From: Pseudoalteromonas luteoviolacea
GTDB lineage: Bacteria; Pseudomonadota; Gammaproteobacteria; Enterobacterales; Alteromonadaceae
Length of the DNA: 64,000 nucleotides
Reading direction: 5' to 3'
Assembly (NCBI RefSeq): GCF_001696455.1
Contig: NZ_MAUJ01000001.1
Coordinates: forward strand, 930,001 to 994,000
In this document: positions 46,854-54,251 of the stretch, one piece after another
How the letters are laid out: every line of letters begins with the position of its first letter
How positions within the stretch are numbered: the stretch's first letter is position 1
Notes under the pieces: model-generated
Databases searched by the model: none
The model's input: the letters and a program-made list of their open reading frames with translations, nothing else
What the model was told of the DNA's origin: nothing
Translations under genes and position numbers: made by a program

Positions 46854-47336
46854 TCAGTTGATGCAGCCTAACTTTGCAACCCAGTATTCTTCAAAGCAAT
46901 CCCCCGACTGGGAACAAAGAAAAAACTCATTATTTAGTTGGCAAATAAAACGGCCACCTCTTTCGTAAACAACATTCAAAAACGCAATGAAGCCCTCTTT
47001 TCTCAGTTTTTGCCATGTACTAAATTTATGATCTGGTAATTCTATAGAAACAAAAATATCTCTGGTTATATCTAATTTCTGTGCTACCTCTTTGAGCACA
47101 GCATTTACTATGATTTCGGTATCAGATGTTAGATAGTTTTTTGTTCTCGTAACGTTGTCATGTGCTCTCATATCCGAACATCGATTGTACAACTCGTTAA
47201 TTTTTTTATCACTAAGTTTTTTATTTATAAATACATAACCTTCAAAAGACTGCTTTAAAAACTCAAGATTATTTTCTTGATTACGTTTCTCTCTTAGAAG
47301 TGAAAGCTTTTTATCCAGCCTTTCTTTATTCGACAT
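46854..47336 (-). CDS. Hypothetical cassette protein
   Basis: 160 residues from ATG 47336 (an upstream extension lies inside an attC-like site). A basic, helical N-terminal half (NKERLDKKLSLLREKRNQE) is followed by a mixed alpha/beta C-terminal domain with GGRFICQLNNEFFLC and EEYWVAKLGC. No family recognised. Its stop is followed at once by CATAACAAG, the start of a recombination site on this strand. Confidence 0.65.
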   Translation of the reverse strand: MSNKERLDKKLSLLREKRNQENNLEFLKQSFEGYVFINKKLSDKKINELYNRCSDMRAHDNVTRTKNYLTSDTEIIVNAVLKEVAQKLDITRDIFVSIELPDHKFSTWQKLRKEGFIAFLNVVYERGGRFICQLNNEFFLCSQSGDCFEEYWVAKLGCIN

Positions 47337-47359
47337 AACTCTAGACCTATAAGAATGAC

Positions 47360-47459
47360 ACCTACGCCCGGTTATGGGGCGTAAAAGACTTGGCAAAAAT
47401 TAGCGACGAAGGAGCATAAGCCAAGTTTTATGCGTCCCACCATAAACCGTTTGTTATGT
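47360..47459 (-). other. attC-like cassette recombination site
   Basis: On the minus strand it runs from CATAACAAACGGTTTATGG to CCATAACCGGGCGTAGG. ACTTGGC (47388-47394) pairs with GCCAAGT (47420-47426), and outer arms pair with gaps. The stop codon of gene 47454-47735 lies inside its first bases, as is common in cassettes. Confidence 0.65.
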
Positions 47460-47735
47460 TGCTTTAATTATCGACTCGTATTTAACCAAATGCTTATTCC
47501 CCATCAGTTTGGAAGCATTGATTAAGTGTTGCCAAAACTCTTTGGACTGGCTTGGATTATCTTCAATTACGCCATCCAATTCTTCCATAGCTAAGAGCAG
47601 CTCATTGGCTTTTATATAGTCGAAGAAATCTTTTTTTCTATAACCATTATCAGACTCCACAATGTTACTAGGTAGTAATTCGAAAGCGGATATTAATTCA
47701 GCTTCGATATAACTCCATTTTTCAGTGAGATTCAT
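47454..47735 (-). CDS. Hypothetical cassette protein
   Basis: 93 residues, acidic and all-helical (EKWSYIEAELISAFELL, ELLLAMEELDGVIED, SKEFWQHLINASKLM). It has no signal or membrane segment. GAGGATAACC precedes the ATG. The gene lies between repeat copy B and an attC-like site, so it forms one cassette. Function unknown. Confidence 0.7.
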   Translation of the reverse strand: MNLTEKWSYIEAELISAFELLPSNIVESDNGYRKKDFFDYIKANELLLAMEELDGVIEDNPSQSKEFWQHLINASKLMGNKHLVKYESIIKAT

Positions 47736-47749
47736 GGTTATCCTCGCAA

Positions 47750-47960
47750 CATAACAATTTAATATCGACCCAATGGGTCGAATAGTTCGGTTATTTATCT
47801 GATTGGTCCATTTTTAACATAAATAATAACATGTTGCTACATATCACAATTTTATGGTTCTGTTGTTTTACCAAATATATAATTACGACCCATTGGGTCG
47901 TTTCCATGAGTACAGGGGCAAGTTGCTAGTTAAGGAGCTAAAAAGCAAAGTTCTCAAAAA
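47750..47960 (-). repeat. CGACCCA/TGGGTCG repeat, copy B
   Basis: The best preserved copy. Perfect or near-perfect palindromes CGACCCAATGGGTCG (47766-47780) and CGACCCATTGGGTCG (47886-47900) bound an AT-rich core of about 105 bp. It is inverted relative to copy A and ends next to the start of gene 47454-47735. It could carry a promoter or be a MITE-like element. Confidence 0.8.
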
Positions 47961-48045
47961 ACTAGGGGTGCGACTGCCAAATATTGGCTTTAGCCTAATA
48001 AGTCGACTTTACCTCAAAGCACCGTAACATGGTGGTAGTACTAAT

Positions 48046-48275
48046 CAAATACCAAAGTTGGACTAGATTTTAATCCAGCTTAGAAACATTAAGATAAGAC
48101 AGGAGTTTAAGCAGGGCGCTTCAGTCCAAAATTTAGTAAGACGCTATAAGTTGACCTGACAAATGATCAACTTAATAGTGACTTCCATCTGCTTGTGCGC
48201 ACCGATTTTGGTTGGCGATGCGCACAAGCAGATGGAGTTGGAGTTGGAGTTGTAGGTTTGTGATCAGCCTTCGCT
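48046..48275. repeat. Direct repeat with Mor-like relic, copy 2
   Basis: Second copy of the 46557-46779 repeat. Here AAGTTGACCAGAC has become AAGTTGACCTGAC, which puts a TGA stop in the helix-turn-helix frame, so this copy cannot encode the full protein. Confidence 0.8.
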
Positions 48276-48333
48276 GGTTACATTGATTTTTACATGTATC
48301 TGACAATCGCCTAAGTTCTAGAAGTGGTCGTTC

Positions 48334-48360
48334 TTAACGCCCATTCATGCGCTTGTTATA
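48334..48360 (-). other. Shortened attC-like site
   Basis: On the minus strand TATAACAAGCGCATGAATGGGCGTTAA: attC start and end without the central arms, directly after the stop of the following gene. Confidence 0.5.
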
Positions 48361-48964
48361 TTTTATTGAACCTTGAACTCTCAAACGCTTTTTTTATTGT
48401 CTCACATTCGGTTGTGCCGTAAATACAGGTATAACTAGTAACTAATATGCTGTCTTTTACGAGCCCCATATACACTTCCATGTAAAAATACTCATCTTTG
48501 TTTTGAGAAAACCTGAACTTCGCATCAAATACATTGAACTGCTTACCATCAATCGTTAGCTGATTAATTTCTCCGCTTTTAACTTCTACTTGAGGAGACA
48601 GAGCCTTTAGCTGTGACAGCATCTGTTTTTTATAAGTCGAAGTCCCATTAATAAACTCAACCTCAGAACCAGAAAAAGAAGTGACTTCAGAAGTGAATTT
48701 ATTAAAGCCCTCCTTAGTTTCTAACATAAAAACTTTTTGATTTTGGAAGTTTTCTTTATCGGCATCACTAATGCCCATTTGATTCCCATATTTTTCTAAA
48801 GTTTTGTCTATGTTAAAACCTTTTTGAGATTTCCAGTACTCTGGCAATTGGAATTGCCAACCAATAGGGCTAAATAAATAGCTTTTTTTATTAGCCACTT
48901 TTTCTTCTTTACCACAAGAAGTTAGAGTTAAAAGTAGCAATATGACAGTGAAAGCTTTGAGCAC
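48356..48964 (-). CDS. Hypothetical cassette lipoprotein
   Basis: 202 residues from GTG 48964, with AAGGA upstream; longer frames run into the attC-like site. Lipobox LTLTSCGKEE near residue 16. The mature part starts with SPIGWQFQLPEYWKSQ, like PsbP/DUF1795-type or stress-response lipoproteins, and later has VFDAKFRFSQNKDEYFYMEVY. Function unknown. Encoded in the cassette array on the minus strand. Confidence 0.7.
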   Translation of the reverse strand: MLKAFTVILLLLTLTSCGKEEKVANKKSYLFSPIGWQFQLPEYWKSQKGFNIDKTLEKYGNQMGISDADKENFQNQKVFMLETKEGFNKFTSEVTSFSGSEVEFINGTSTYKKQMLSQLKALSPQVEVKSGEINQLTIDGKQFNVFDAKFRFSQNKDEYFYMEVYMGLVKDSILVTSYTCIYGTTECETIKKAFESSRFNKI

Positions 48965-48980
48965 AGATATTTCCTTAAAA

Positions 48981-49066
48981 TATAACGCCCCATTCAGGGG
49001 CTGATAATAACTTGCTAAAATTGTGTAGCGAAGCAAGAAGTCCCATTACTGTAATGGCTTTTTATA
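48981..49066 (-). other. attC-like cassette recombination site
   Basis: On the minus strand it runs from TATAAAAAGCCATTACAG to CCCTGAATGGGGCGTTATA. CTTGC (49011-49015) pairs with GCAAG (49033-49037), and the outer arms are partly complementary. Confidence 0.55.
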
Positions 49067-49499
49067 CCTCGCAATTAGAGGTTACATCAGAAGTTCTAAA
49101 TACATTCATTGATGTTGCACCTTTTCTAGTAGCGTTATCAAATGTAAAAATTAAATTAGAAACCATCGGGGCACTTTTAGGGTTGCTTTTGCCGGCTACA
49201 AACTTTGACTTGGAAAATGAAGTAATAGTATTTGCAATCATTTGATTGTCTGGAAATGATTTTTTAACAACAATATCTTGTGGTTTCCCATTAGAGCCAA
49301 CAACAAACTCTAGATTAACACAGCCTTCATAAGGCTCAGATGGAAGCTTGTTAGCTAATGGTTCAACCAACATGATCACATTCCATTTGTCTTTATCTTG
49401 TTTTACAACAAATTTATCCAAACTAGATTTGTTGTATGAAGGCGTGGAATTACAACCAAACAAAAAGGCACTTATTACAACAGGTATCCAAACTCTCAT
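49062..49499 (-). CDS. Cassette lipoprotein with TonB C-terminal-like domain
   Basis: 145 residues: lipobox FLFGCNST near residue 16, then a domain with EGCVNLEFVVGSNGKPQDIVV and a following helix SFPDNQMIANTITSF. This is the pattern of the TonB C-terminal domain found alone in small envelope proteins. It has no membrane helix beyond the lipid anchor. AGGAATG precedes the ATG. It lies between two attC-like sites. Confidence 0.75.
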   Translation of the reverse strand: MRVWIPVVISAFLFGCNSTPSYNKSSLDKFVVKQDKDKWNVIMLVEPLANKLPSEPYEGCVNLEFVVGSNGKPQDIVVKKSFPDNQMIANTITSFSKSKFVAGKSNPKSAPMVSNLIFTFDNATRKGATSMNVFRTSDVTSNCEV

Positions 49500-49520
49500 T
49501 TTTCTTCATTCCTAATAGAG

Positions 49521-49626
49521 GTATAACGCCGCAAATAAACGGCAAAAAATAGTTGGCTATAATTTGTGAGGCACGAACAAAGCCAACTGCTTTTTGTCCG
49601 TGCTTTTAAATTTGCTTTGTTAGCAT
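49521..49626 (-). other. attC-like cassette recombination site
   Basis: On the minus strand it runs from TAACAAAGCAAATTTAAAAG to TTTATTTGCGGCGTTATAC. GCAGTTGGCT and AGCCAACT form the inner arms and the outer ends are partly complementary. This is one of the two clearest sites. Confidence 0.8.
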
Positions 49627-49629
49627 GCT

Positions 49630-49860
49630 TTATTTTTGAGGCCAAATAGCGGGCTTTACAAAACGACTGCTATCGAAACTACCAAGTAAACTTTTAGCCT
49701 TATACATACCTGACTTTATTGAAGCTATTTCATTTGTATTCAGCTTTACTGTGTAGTCGACCATCGCTGGCCCTGTTTGAACCAGATACGTGAGAAATAT
49801 CTCCTCACCTCTTTCAAAACAAACAAAGCTCCATCGTTCTTCCTCAATTACGATATCCAT
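49630..49860 (-). CDS. Hypothetical cassette protein
   Basis: 76 residues, probably cytosolic: MDIVIEEERWSFVCFERGEEI, an all-beta look (FLTYLVQTGPAMVDYTVKL), then a short helix. The whole gene lies between two clear attC-like sites and fills its cassette, so it is a one-gene cassette. No family recognised. Confidence 0.75.
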   Translation of the reverse strand: MDIVIEEERWSFVCFERGEEIFLTYLVQTGPAMVDYTVKLNTNEIASIKSGMYKAKSLLGSFDSSRFVKPAIWPQK

Positions 49861-49875
49861 CGATTCTCACTAGCA

Positions 49876-49976
49876 TACTAACGCCGTGCTAAGCGGCAAA
49901 AAAGTTTGGCTTAAAATTAGTAAGGCACGAACGACAAGCCAAACTTTTGTGTCCGCCCTTGAGCACCTTGTTACAG
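49876..49976 (-). other. attC-like cassette recombination site (clearest)
   Basis: On the minus strand it runs from TAACAAGGTGCTCAAGGGC to GCCGCTTAGCACGGCGTTAG. AAGTTTGGCTT and AAGCCAAACTT form a perfect inner stem and GGTGCTCAAGGGCGG pairs with gaps to the outer arm CCGCTTAGCAC. TAACAAG overlaps the stop codon of the lipoprotein gene upstream. Confidence 0.85.
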
Positions 49977-50600
49977 TTCTGGACTTACACAGAGCTGAAA
50001 AGATTGAATTACTTGATCATATTGAGGGGGGTTACTGAAATCCTTATTATATAATGGAGAGTTACGATGATTTACTGTGTCACCTACATTCCGTCCATAA
50101 TATTCGCCATTAACTAATTCGAGTTTTACACCATCAGAGTTCACTGAAACAACACGCCATAAATTAGCGGCATGTTTTTTGTAGACTCCATTTACCCAGC
50201 CGTCTTGGGTGTACCAACGATACCTTTGAATGTAATCACCACTTTTGAATTCTTTTAATTCAGTGTTGACACCACAAAGCATTTCATTAGGAACGATTTG
50301 ATTACCTTCTTTAACATTATATTTTTTACACAAACTATGCTTTTGTTTAAAGTTGATATCTTTTCTTGGGAAAAGGTCAGCCTCGCACGAGCACTTAGCC
50401 TCCAAATTAATGTAATTTTTATTTTTGTATCTAGACATACAACGGGAAAAGTAAAGCTCAGTACTAATTTCAGGATGTCTACTTATTACATTTTTTATAT
50501 CCGCAACATTGCTTGTAGCGGTTGGTTTTTTTTCCGTAGTCGAGCAAGCAGCAAGAAGAATGAGAGATAAAGTCAAAGCTAATTTATTTAATTTAATCAT
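49971..50600 (-). CDS. Hypothetical cassette lipoprotein
   Basis: 209 residues with lipobox LILLAACST near residue 19. The mature part has nine or so Cys (RCMSRYKNKN, EAKCSCEADL, KHSLCKK, EMLCGVNTE, QLCVSPEL), suggesting disulphides, and a WYTQDGWVNGVYKKHAANLWRV beta segment. Its TAA is the first part of the attC-like site that follows. Unknown family. Confidence 0.75.
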   Translation of the reverse strand: MIKLNKLALTLSLILLAACSTTEKKPTATSNVADIKNVISRHPEISTELYFSRCMSRYKNKNYINLEAKCSCEADLFPRKDINFKQKHSLCKKYNVKEGNQIVPNEMLCGVNTELKEFKSGDYIQRYRWYTQDGWVNGVYKKHAANLWRVVSVNSDGVKLELVNGEYYGRNVGDTVNHRNSPLYNKDFSNPPQYDQVIQSFQLCVSPEL

Positions 50601-50612
50601 AATACTTAAGAA

Positions 50613-50775
50613 CTATAACAATTTAATACCGCCCCAATTGATCGTTTTTCAACCGATCCATGGGTCATTTTTCTCATTGTACCAGTTTTATCACAATAAC
50701 TAACTTGTTGCTAAAGATATATTTTTAATCGTTGTAGAAATTATGGAAAGGATAAAAACGACCCTATGGGTCGTA
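50613..50775 (-). repeat. CGACCCA/TGGGTCG repeat, copy C (diverged)
   Basis: Third copy, recognisable by ACGACCCTATGGGTCGT (50758-50774), the decayed inner palindrome GACCCATGGATCGG (50653-50666), and the end GGTATTAAATTGTTATAG next to the start of gene 49971-50600. It has the same orientation and position relative to a gene as copy B. Confidence 0.65.
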
Positions 50776-50810
50776 GCGCTTGTGGAGTAAGTTGAATGTG
50801 TAGAAGACTT

Positions 50811-51272
50811 TTAATGTACCTTACAGCCCAGTAATGGACTGTTTATACTTATTACAATCTTTTTAATATCTTCTTTAGTCATTTTAGAATCTATATCTGT
50901 GGATGCGCCCATGCCTCCTATTTGCGCGTCAAATCCTAAAGAAGATATTTCATAGCTATCTAAAGTTAATCTAAAATTGTACTGATTTCCCCAAGCATCA
51001 AGCATGGGTTCTCGCATGTAGTGAGGTATCAACTCATCGAGCGTTTTTGGAATTTGGTTATTGTCGCTATAATATAAATCTATTGCTTGTGAAAGAGACT
51101 CAATATAAAAAGCTGTCTTATATACAGAAAACTCATGTTTCTCGCAGTCATTTGCGTAGTAAACTGATAGGCACACCCAAGCCGTAATTAAACCTAATTT
51201 AACCAAGTTGACTTTAACAATAATAAACCTCTGACTTGAAATATAATGGAATTTCGATAGTCTATATATCAA
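50811..51272 (-). CDS. GspG-like protein without pilin signal, start uncertain
   Basis: Up to 153 residues; the start at TTG 51272 is only the longest possible, and a start near the hydrophobic helix (LVKLGLITAWVCLSVYY, about residue 24) may be real. The C-terminal part is GspG-like (NQIPKTLDELIPHY, MLDAWGNQYNFRLTLDSYEISSLGFDAQ). It is clearly a paralogue of 41934-42338 (same ADIHSDMT/TDIDSKMT ending and final Gly-Cys). No cleavage motif of pilins. Confidence 0.7.
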   Translation of the reverse strand: MIYRLSKFHYISSQRFIIVKVNLVKLGLITAWVCLSVYYANDCEKHEFSVYKTAFYIESLSQAIDLYYSDNNQIPKTLDELIPHYMREPMLDAWGNQYNFRLTLDSYEISSLGFDAQIGGMGASTDIDSKMTKEDIKKIVISINSPLLGCKVH

Positions 51273-51709
51273 GTATATGATTGGTAAACCATGTCATAAA
51301 TTTGATATTAATAATATTAAACCTTGCATAGAAAATATCATATTTTTTAAAATATACACTATTCATAAAATCTTAAAAAGCCAATTTGAATTGTAATGAT
51401 ATGAAGGGATAGGGTGGTCAGCTACTAGGCGCAGGCTTGGATACTATTTTCCCAATCTCTCATAGCTTGGATATTGCAGCTACCGCTAGCTCTGGCGATG
51501 GTAAATCTTGTGGTAAAACTTACCATCAAACTAACCTTGAATTTGTTTTGTTTACCGCCTAATCTAACCACTTCAGAGTTCTTGAAACAGTTTTCGTGAA
51601 CTCAACTTTAAACTTGTTACTAATAATATTTGGATTTAAATACAAACACTTATTCTACTCCATAGCTTAGTGAATCATTAGGAAAAGGCGCTCATCACCC
51701 CTTATTTTT
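51273..51709. other. Intergenic region with a barrel-like gene fragment
   Basis: 51411-51562 is open in one forward frame without a start codon and reads GQLLGAGLDTIFPISHSLDI then TASSGDGK and LEFVLFTA, like the last strands of an outer-membrane barrel. It is probably a decayed 3' end. Nothing else in the 437 bases. Confidence 0.4.
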
Positions 51710-52717
51710 ATGAACAGAAGAGAATTTATTAAAGTATGCCGAGCTCTCGGGTTAGTTTTGCCAGTGCAACCATTTTTGAGTGCTTGTACGAATAAGCAAG
51801 GTTTCAAAAATGATAACACTCATCCCGTTGTTATTATCGGCGCGGGTGCTGCTGGGCTAATTTCAGGTTACTTACTGAAGCAGCAGGGGGTTAGTGTCAA
51901 AATTTTAGAAGCGGCCTCCAACTTTGGCGGACGCATGAAACGTACAACGACCTTTGCAGATTTTCCCATTCCTTTGGGGGCTGAATGGATACATGTTAAG
52001 CCAAATATTCTAAGCGAAATTGTTAATGATGATTCAGTAAACATAGATGTAAAAGTTGAGAAGTACAACCCTGATATTGACTGCGCACTCTATGAAGGCG
52101 AAAAGATTAGTATCAAACAAATTGAAATGAATAAAGAGAGTAAATTTGTAAACTCGACCTGGTTTGATTTTTTTGAGCAATACATTGTTCCATCTGTTGA
52201 AAAGCACATTATCTATGGCGCGGTGGTTGAAAAAATTGATTACTTAGCTGACGAAATCAAAATCGAAACTTCCGATAAAGTTTATCTAGCTCTAATAGGA
52301 TTCAACCCAACAACAAATGATGGTGAGAAACTATACTATGACGCGGCGTATGGCCAAAATTCGAATCTACATATTTTGGGGTTGTTTGCTGTTGGAAACG
52401 AATCATTGTCGTATCTTCGCTTAACCGACGAAGAGCGAGTTAAATATATTTTGCATGAACTAGATAAGATATTTGATGGAAAAGCATCTGCTCATTACGT
52501 CAAACATATTTTTCAAAACTGGGATATCGAACCGCACATTAATGGAGCTTACATCCGCGATAATGAAGACTGGACAGCTGTAAAAAAACTTGGTGAAAGT
52601 GCTGATGGCCGTTTGTTTTTTGCTGGTGACGCATATACTGATGGTGAGGATTGGAGTGCCGTTAACAATGCCGTGCATTCAGCGAAGCGTGCCGTTCAGG
52701 CTATTATGGATTCTTGA
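51710..52717 (+). CDS. FAD-dependent amine oxidase family protein, internally shortened
   Basis: 335 residues with a Tat-like start (NRREFIKVCRALG) and a possible lipobox (LSACTN). The dinucleotide motif VVIIGAGAAGLISGYLL, the GGRMKRT and GAEWIH blocks, and the C-terminal FAGDAYTDGEDWSAVNNAVHSA are those of monoamine oxidase-like flavoproteins. Relatives have about 430-500 residues. Between TSDKVYL and ALIGFNPTTND the middle part of the substrate domain (about 70 residues) appears missing in frame, so activity is doubtful. Confidence 0.8.
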   Translation: MNRREFIKVCRALGLVLPVQPFLSACTNKQGFKNDNTHPVVIIGAGAAGLISGYLLKQQGVSVKILEAASNFGGRMKRTTTFADFPIPLGAEWIHVKPNILSEIVNDDSVNIDVKVEKYNPDIDCALYEGEKISIKQIEMNKESKFVNSTWFDFFEQYIVPSVEKHIIYGAVVEKIDYLADEIKIETSDKVYLALIGFNPTTNDGEKLYYDAAYGQNSNLHILGLFAVGNESLSYLRLTDEERVKYILHELDKIFDGKASAHYVKHIFQNWDIEPHINGAYIRDNEDWTAVKKLGESADGRLFFAGDAYTDGEDWSAVNNAVHSAKRAVQAIMDS

Positions 52718-52741
52718 TGTATGAAACCAACCTACATAATA

Positions 52742-52763
52742 TCCGATACCGTCTAGTATCGGA
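52742..52763. terminator. Hairpin after the amine oxidase gene
   Basis: TCCGATAC and GTATCGGA form a perfect 8-bp stem around CGTCTA. No T-run follows. Confidence 0.5.
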
Positions 52764-53019
52764 CTTAGTGAGTAACCTAATAAGAGACTTTGTTTCAAAA
52801 GGTTAGTCCTATTACTCTGATAGACATAGATTTAATCTTATTTAACATAATATATATTATAGGATATTAAGAGTATCATACTTGTATACAGGCCTTTCCA
52901 AACTCTTTTAATGGTTTTGTGGCTCTACTCTCAATAATTTATGGGGTTGGTTACTTCACTACTTTATTTATGTGCTTTGGGTTATGCGATTTAATTTTTT
53001 AGTTCGTGATTAACATCAC

Positions 53020-53499
53020 TCAGTGAATCTTAATACGTGTGAACTTCCAAGTGTGAGTTAACCAATGTGATAACTGTTTTTGAATTTGTGCTTTTGTTAC
53101 TGGGATCGTTTTACAAATCCAAAAGTAAACTTCACATTCGTATGACTCTGTTGAGCTGGGATCAATATATACACTACCAAAGCATTGGCTTGCGTCACTG
53201 TTCGTTATCGAATAAGCAAATGCCTTTTGAGATTCAAACTCTAATTGGTGGACCCTTAAACTATTTAGGTTTTGTTGGAAAGTCATAGTTGGTTCTGGCC
53301 AAGGATGATTTTCACCAAAGATACCTACTAAATCTATTTGATTTAGTAAAACCGTTTTGTAATCAATCTCTGCAACAGATGGATTTAGCGGCGTTAGTTT
53401 CAGCTCGTAACTTTCATCATCTGTGCCTTGCGCAGCAAAGACATAATTTTGAGGAACAGATATGTTTTTTGCTGCTAAATACTCAGAAAATCCTTGCAT
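53020..53499 (-). CDS. Hypothetical protein, possibly GNAT-like
   Basis: 159 residues. FGSVYIDPSSTESYECEVYFW in the second half resembles the central strand region of GNAT acyltransferases, but the acetyl-CoA loop is not clear. The N-terminal half is beta-rich with DYKTVLLNQIDLVGIF. AGGATGGTTGACCC precedes the ATG. Function uncertain. Confidence 0.55.
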   Translation of the reverse strand: MQGFSEYLAAKNISVPQNYVFAAQGTDDESYELKLTPLNPSVAEIDYKTVLLNQIDLVGIFGENHPWPEPTMTFQQNLNSLRVHQLEFESQKAFAYSITNSDASQCFGSVYIDPSSTESYECEVYFWICKTIPVTKAQIQKQLSHWLTHTWKFTRIKIH

Positions 53500-53593
53500 G
53501 GGTCAACCATCCTATTCTTTAAAAAACACTGATTTAACATAATTAAAGCACACTCAATAATTGTTTAATTGGTGTGCTCTTTTAGCCATACTT

Positions 53594-54166
53594 TTAGTGT
53601 AACGCTGCACTAAATGGAATGCTTTCGCAAATCTCGGCCTCAGCAACTAAGATTTCTTCTAACCTTGTATCAATAATTGCTTTGTCAAAATATTCATAGC
53701 CCAATTCAACAAAAAGGTTTTTGTGTTTTTCTTCAGATTTTGCAATGGCGACATAAAAGTCTTTTTCTTTCCCTTCAGGCAGTGCTTCGGCGACGAGTGA
53801 AAACCTTTCATGACCTCTAGCTTCAATCACAGCAGCTACCAGCAATCGATCTATTAAAAACTCATCACTACCTTGGCGGAATAAGCCACGCATTTTTTTG
53901 ATATAAGGATCTTGTTTATCGTTGCCCAGTACCAAGCCCCTTTCATTAATTAACTTTAGCACTTGCTTAAAGTGGATCATCTCTTCAATGGCCAAATCTG
54001 CCATTGCTTTAACTAGTTTTGTTCTGTCTGGGTAATGACCAAGCATAGACATGGCCATGCCAGATGCTTTTTTTTCTGCTGCAGCATGGTCTTGTAAAAA
54101 AGTTACAAAATCGCCCATTACCTTATGCGTCCACTCAAATGGCGTATGGTACTTTAGTTCAAACAT
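53594..54166 (-). CDS. miaE: tRNA-(ms2io6A)-hydroxylase
   Basis: Diiron enzyme that hydroxylates the isopentenyl side chain of ms2i6A at tRNA position 37. 190 residues. Iron ligands are in the ferritin-like motifs IEEMIHFKQVL, EARGHERFSLVAEAL and EEKHKNLFVELGYEYF. Length and blocks match MiaE. Monocistronic. Confidence 0.95.
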   Translation of the reverse strand: MFELKYHTPFEWTHKVMGDFVTFLQDHAAAEKKASGMAMSMLGHYPDRTKLVKAMADLAIEEMIHFKQVLKLINERGLVLGNDKQDPYIKKMRGLFRQGSDEFLIDRLLVAAVIEARGHERFSLVAEALPEGKEKDFYVAIAKSEEKHKNLFVELGYEYFDKAIIDTRLEEILVAEAEICESIPFSAALH

Positions 54167-54251
54167 TCTCTATATATTCTCAATAACGGCTATTAGGCTC
54201 TATTGTACTCAACACGGTACTATTTTTTAAGGTGATTTTTAATATCGGACA

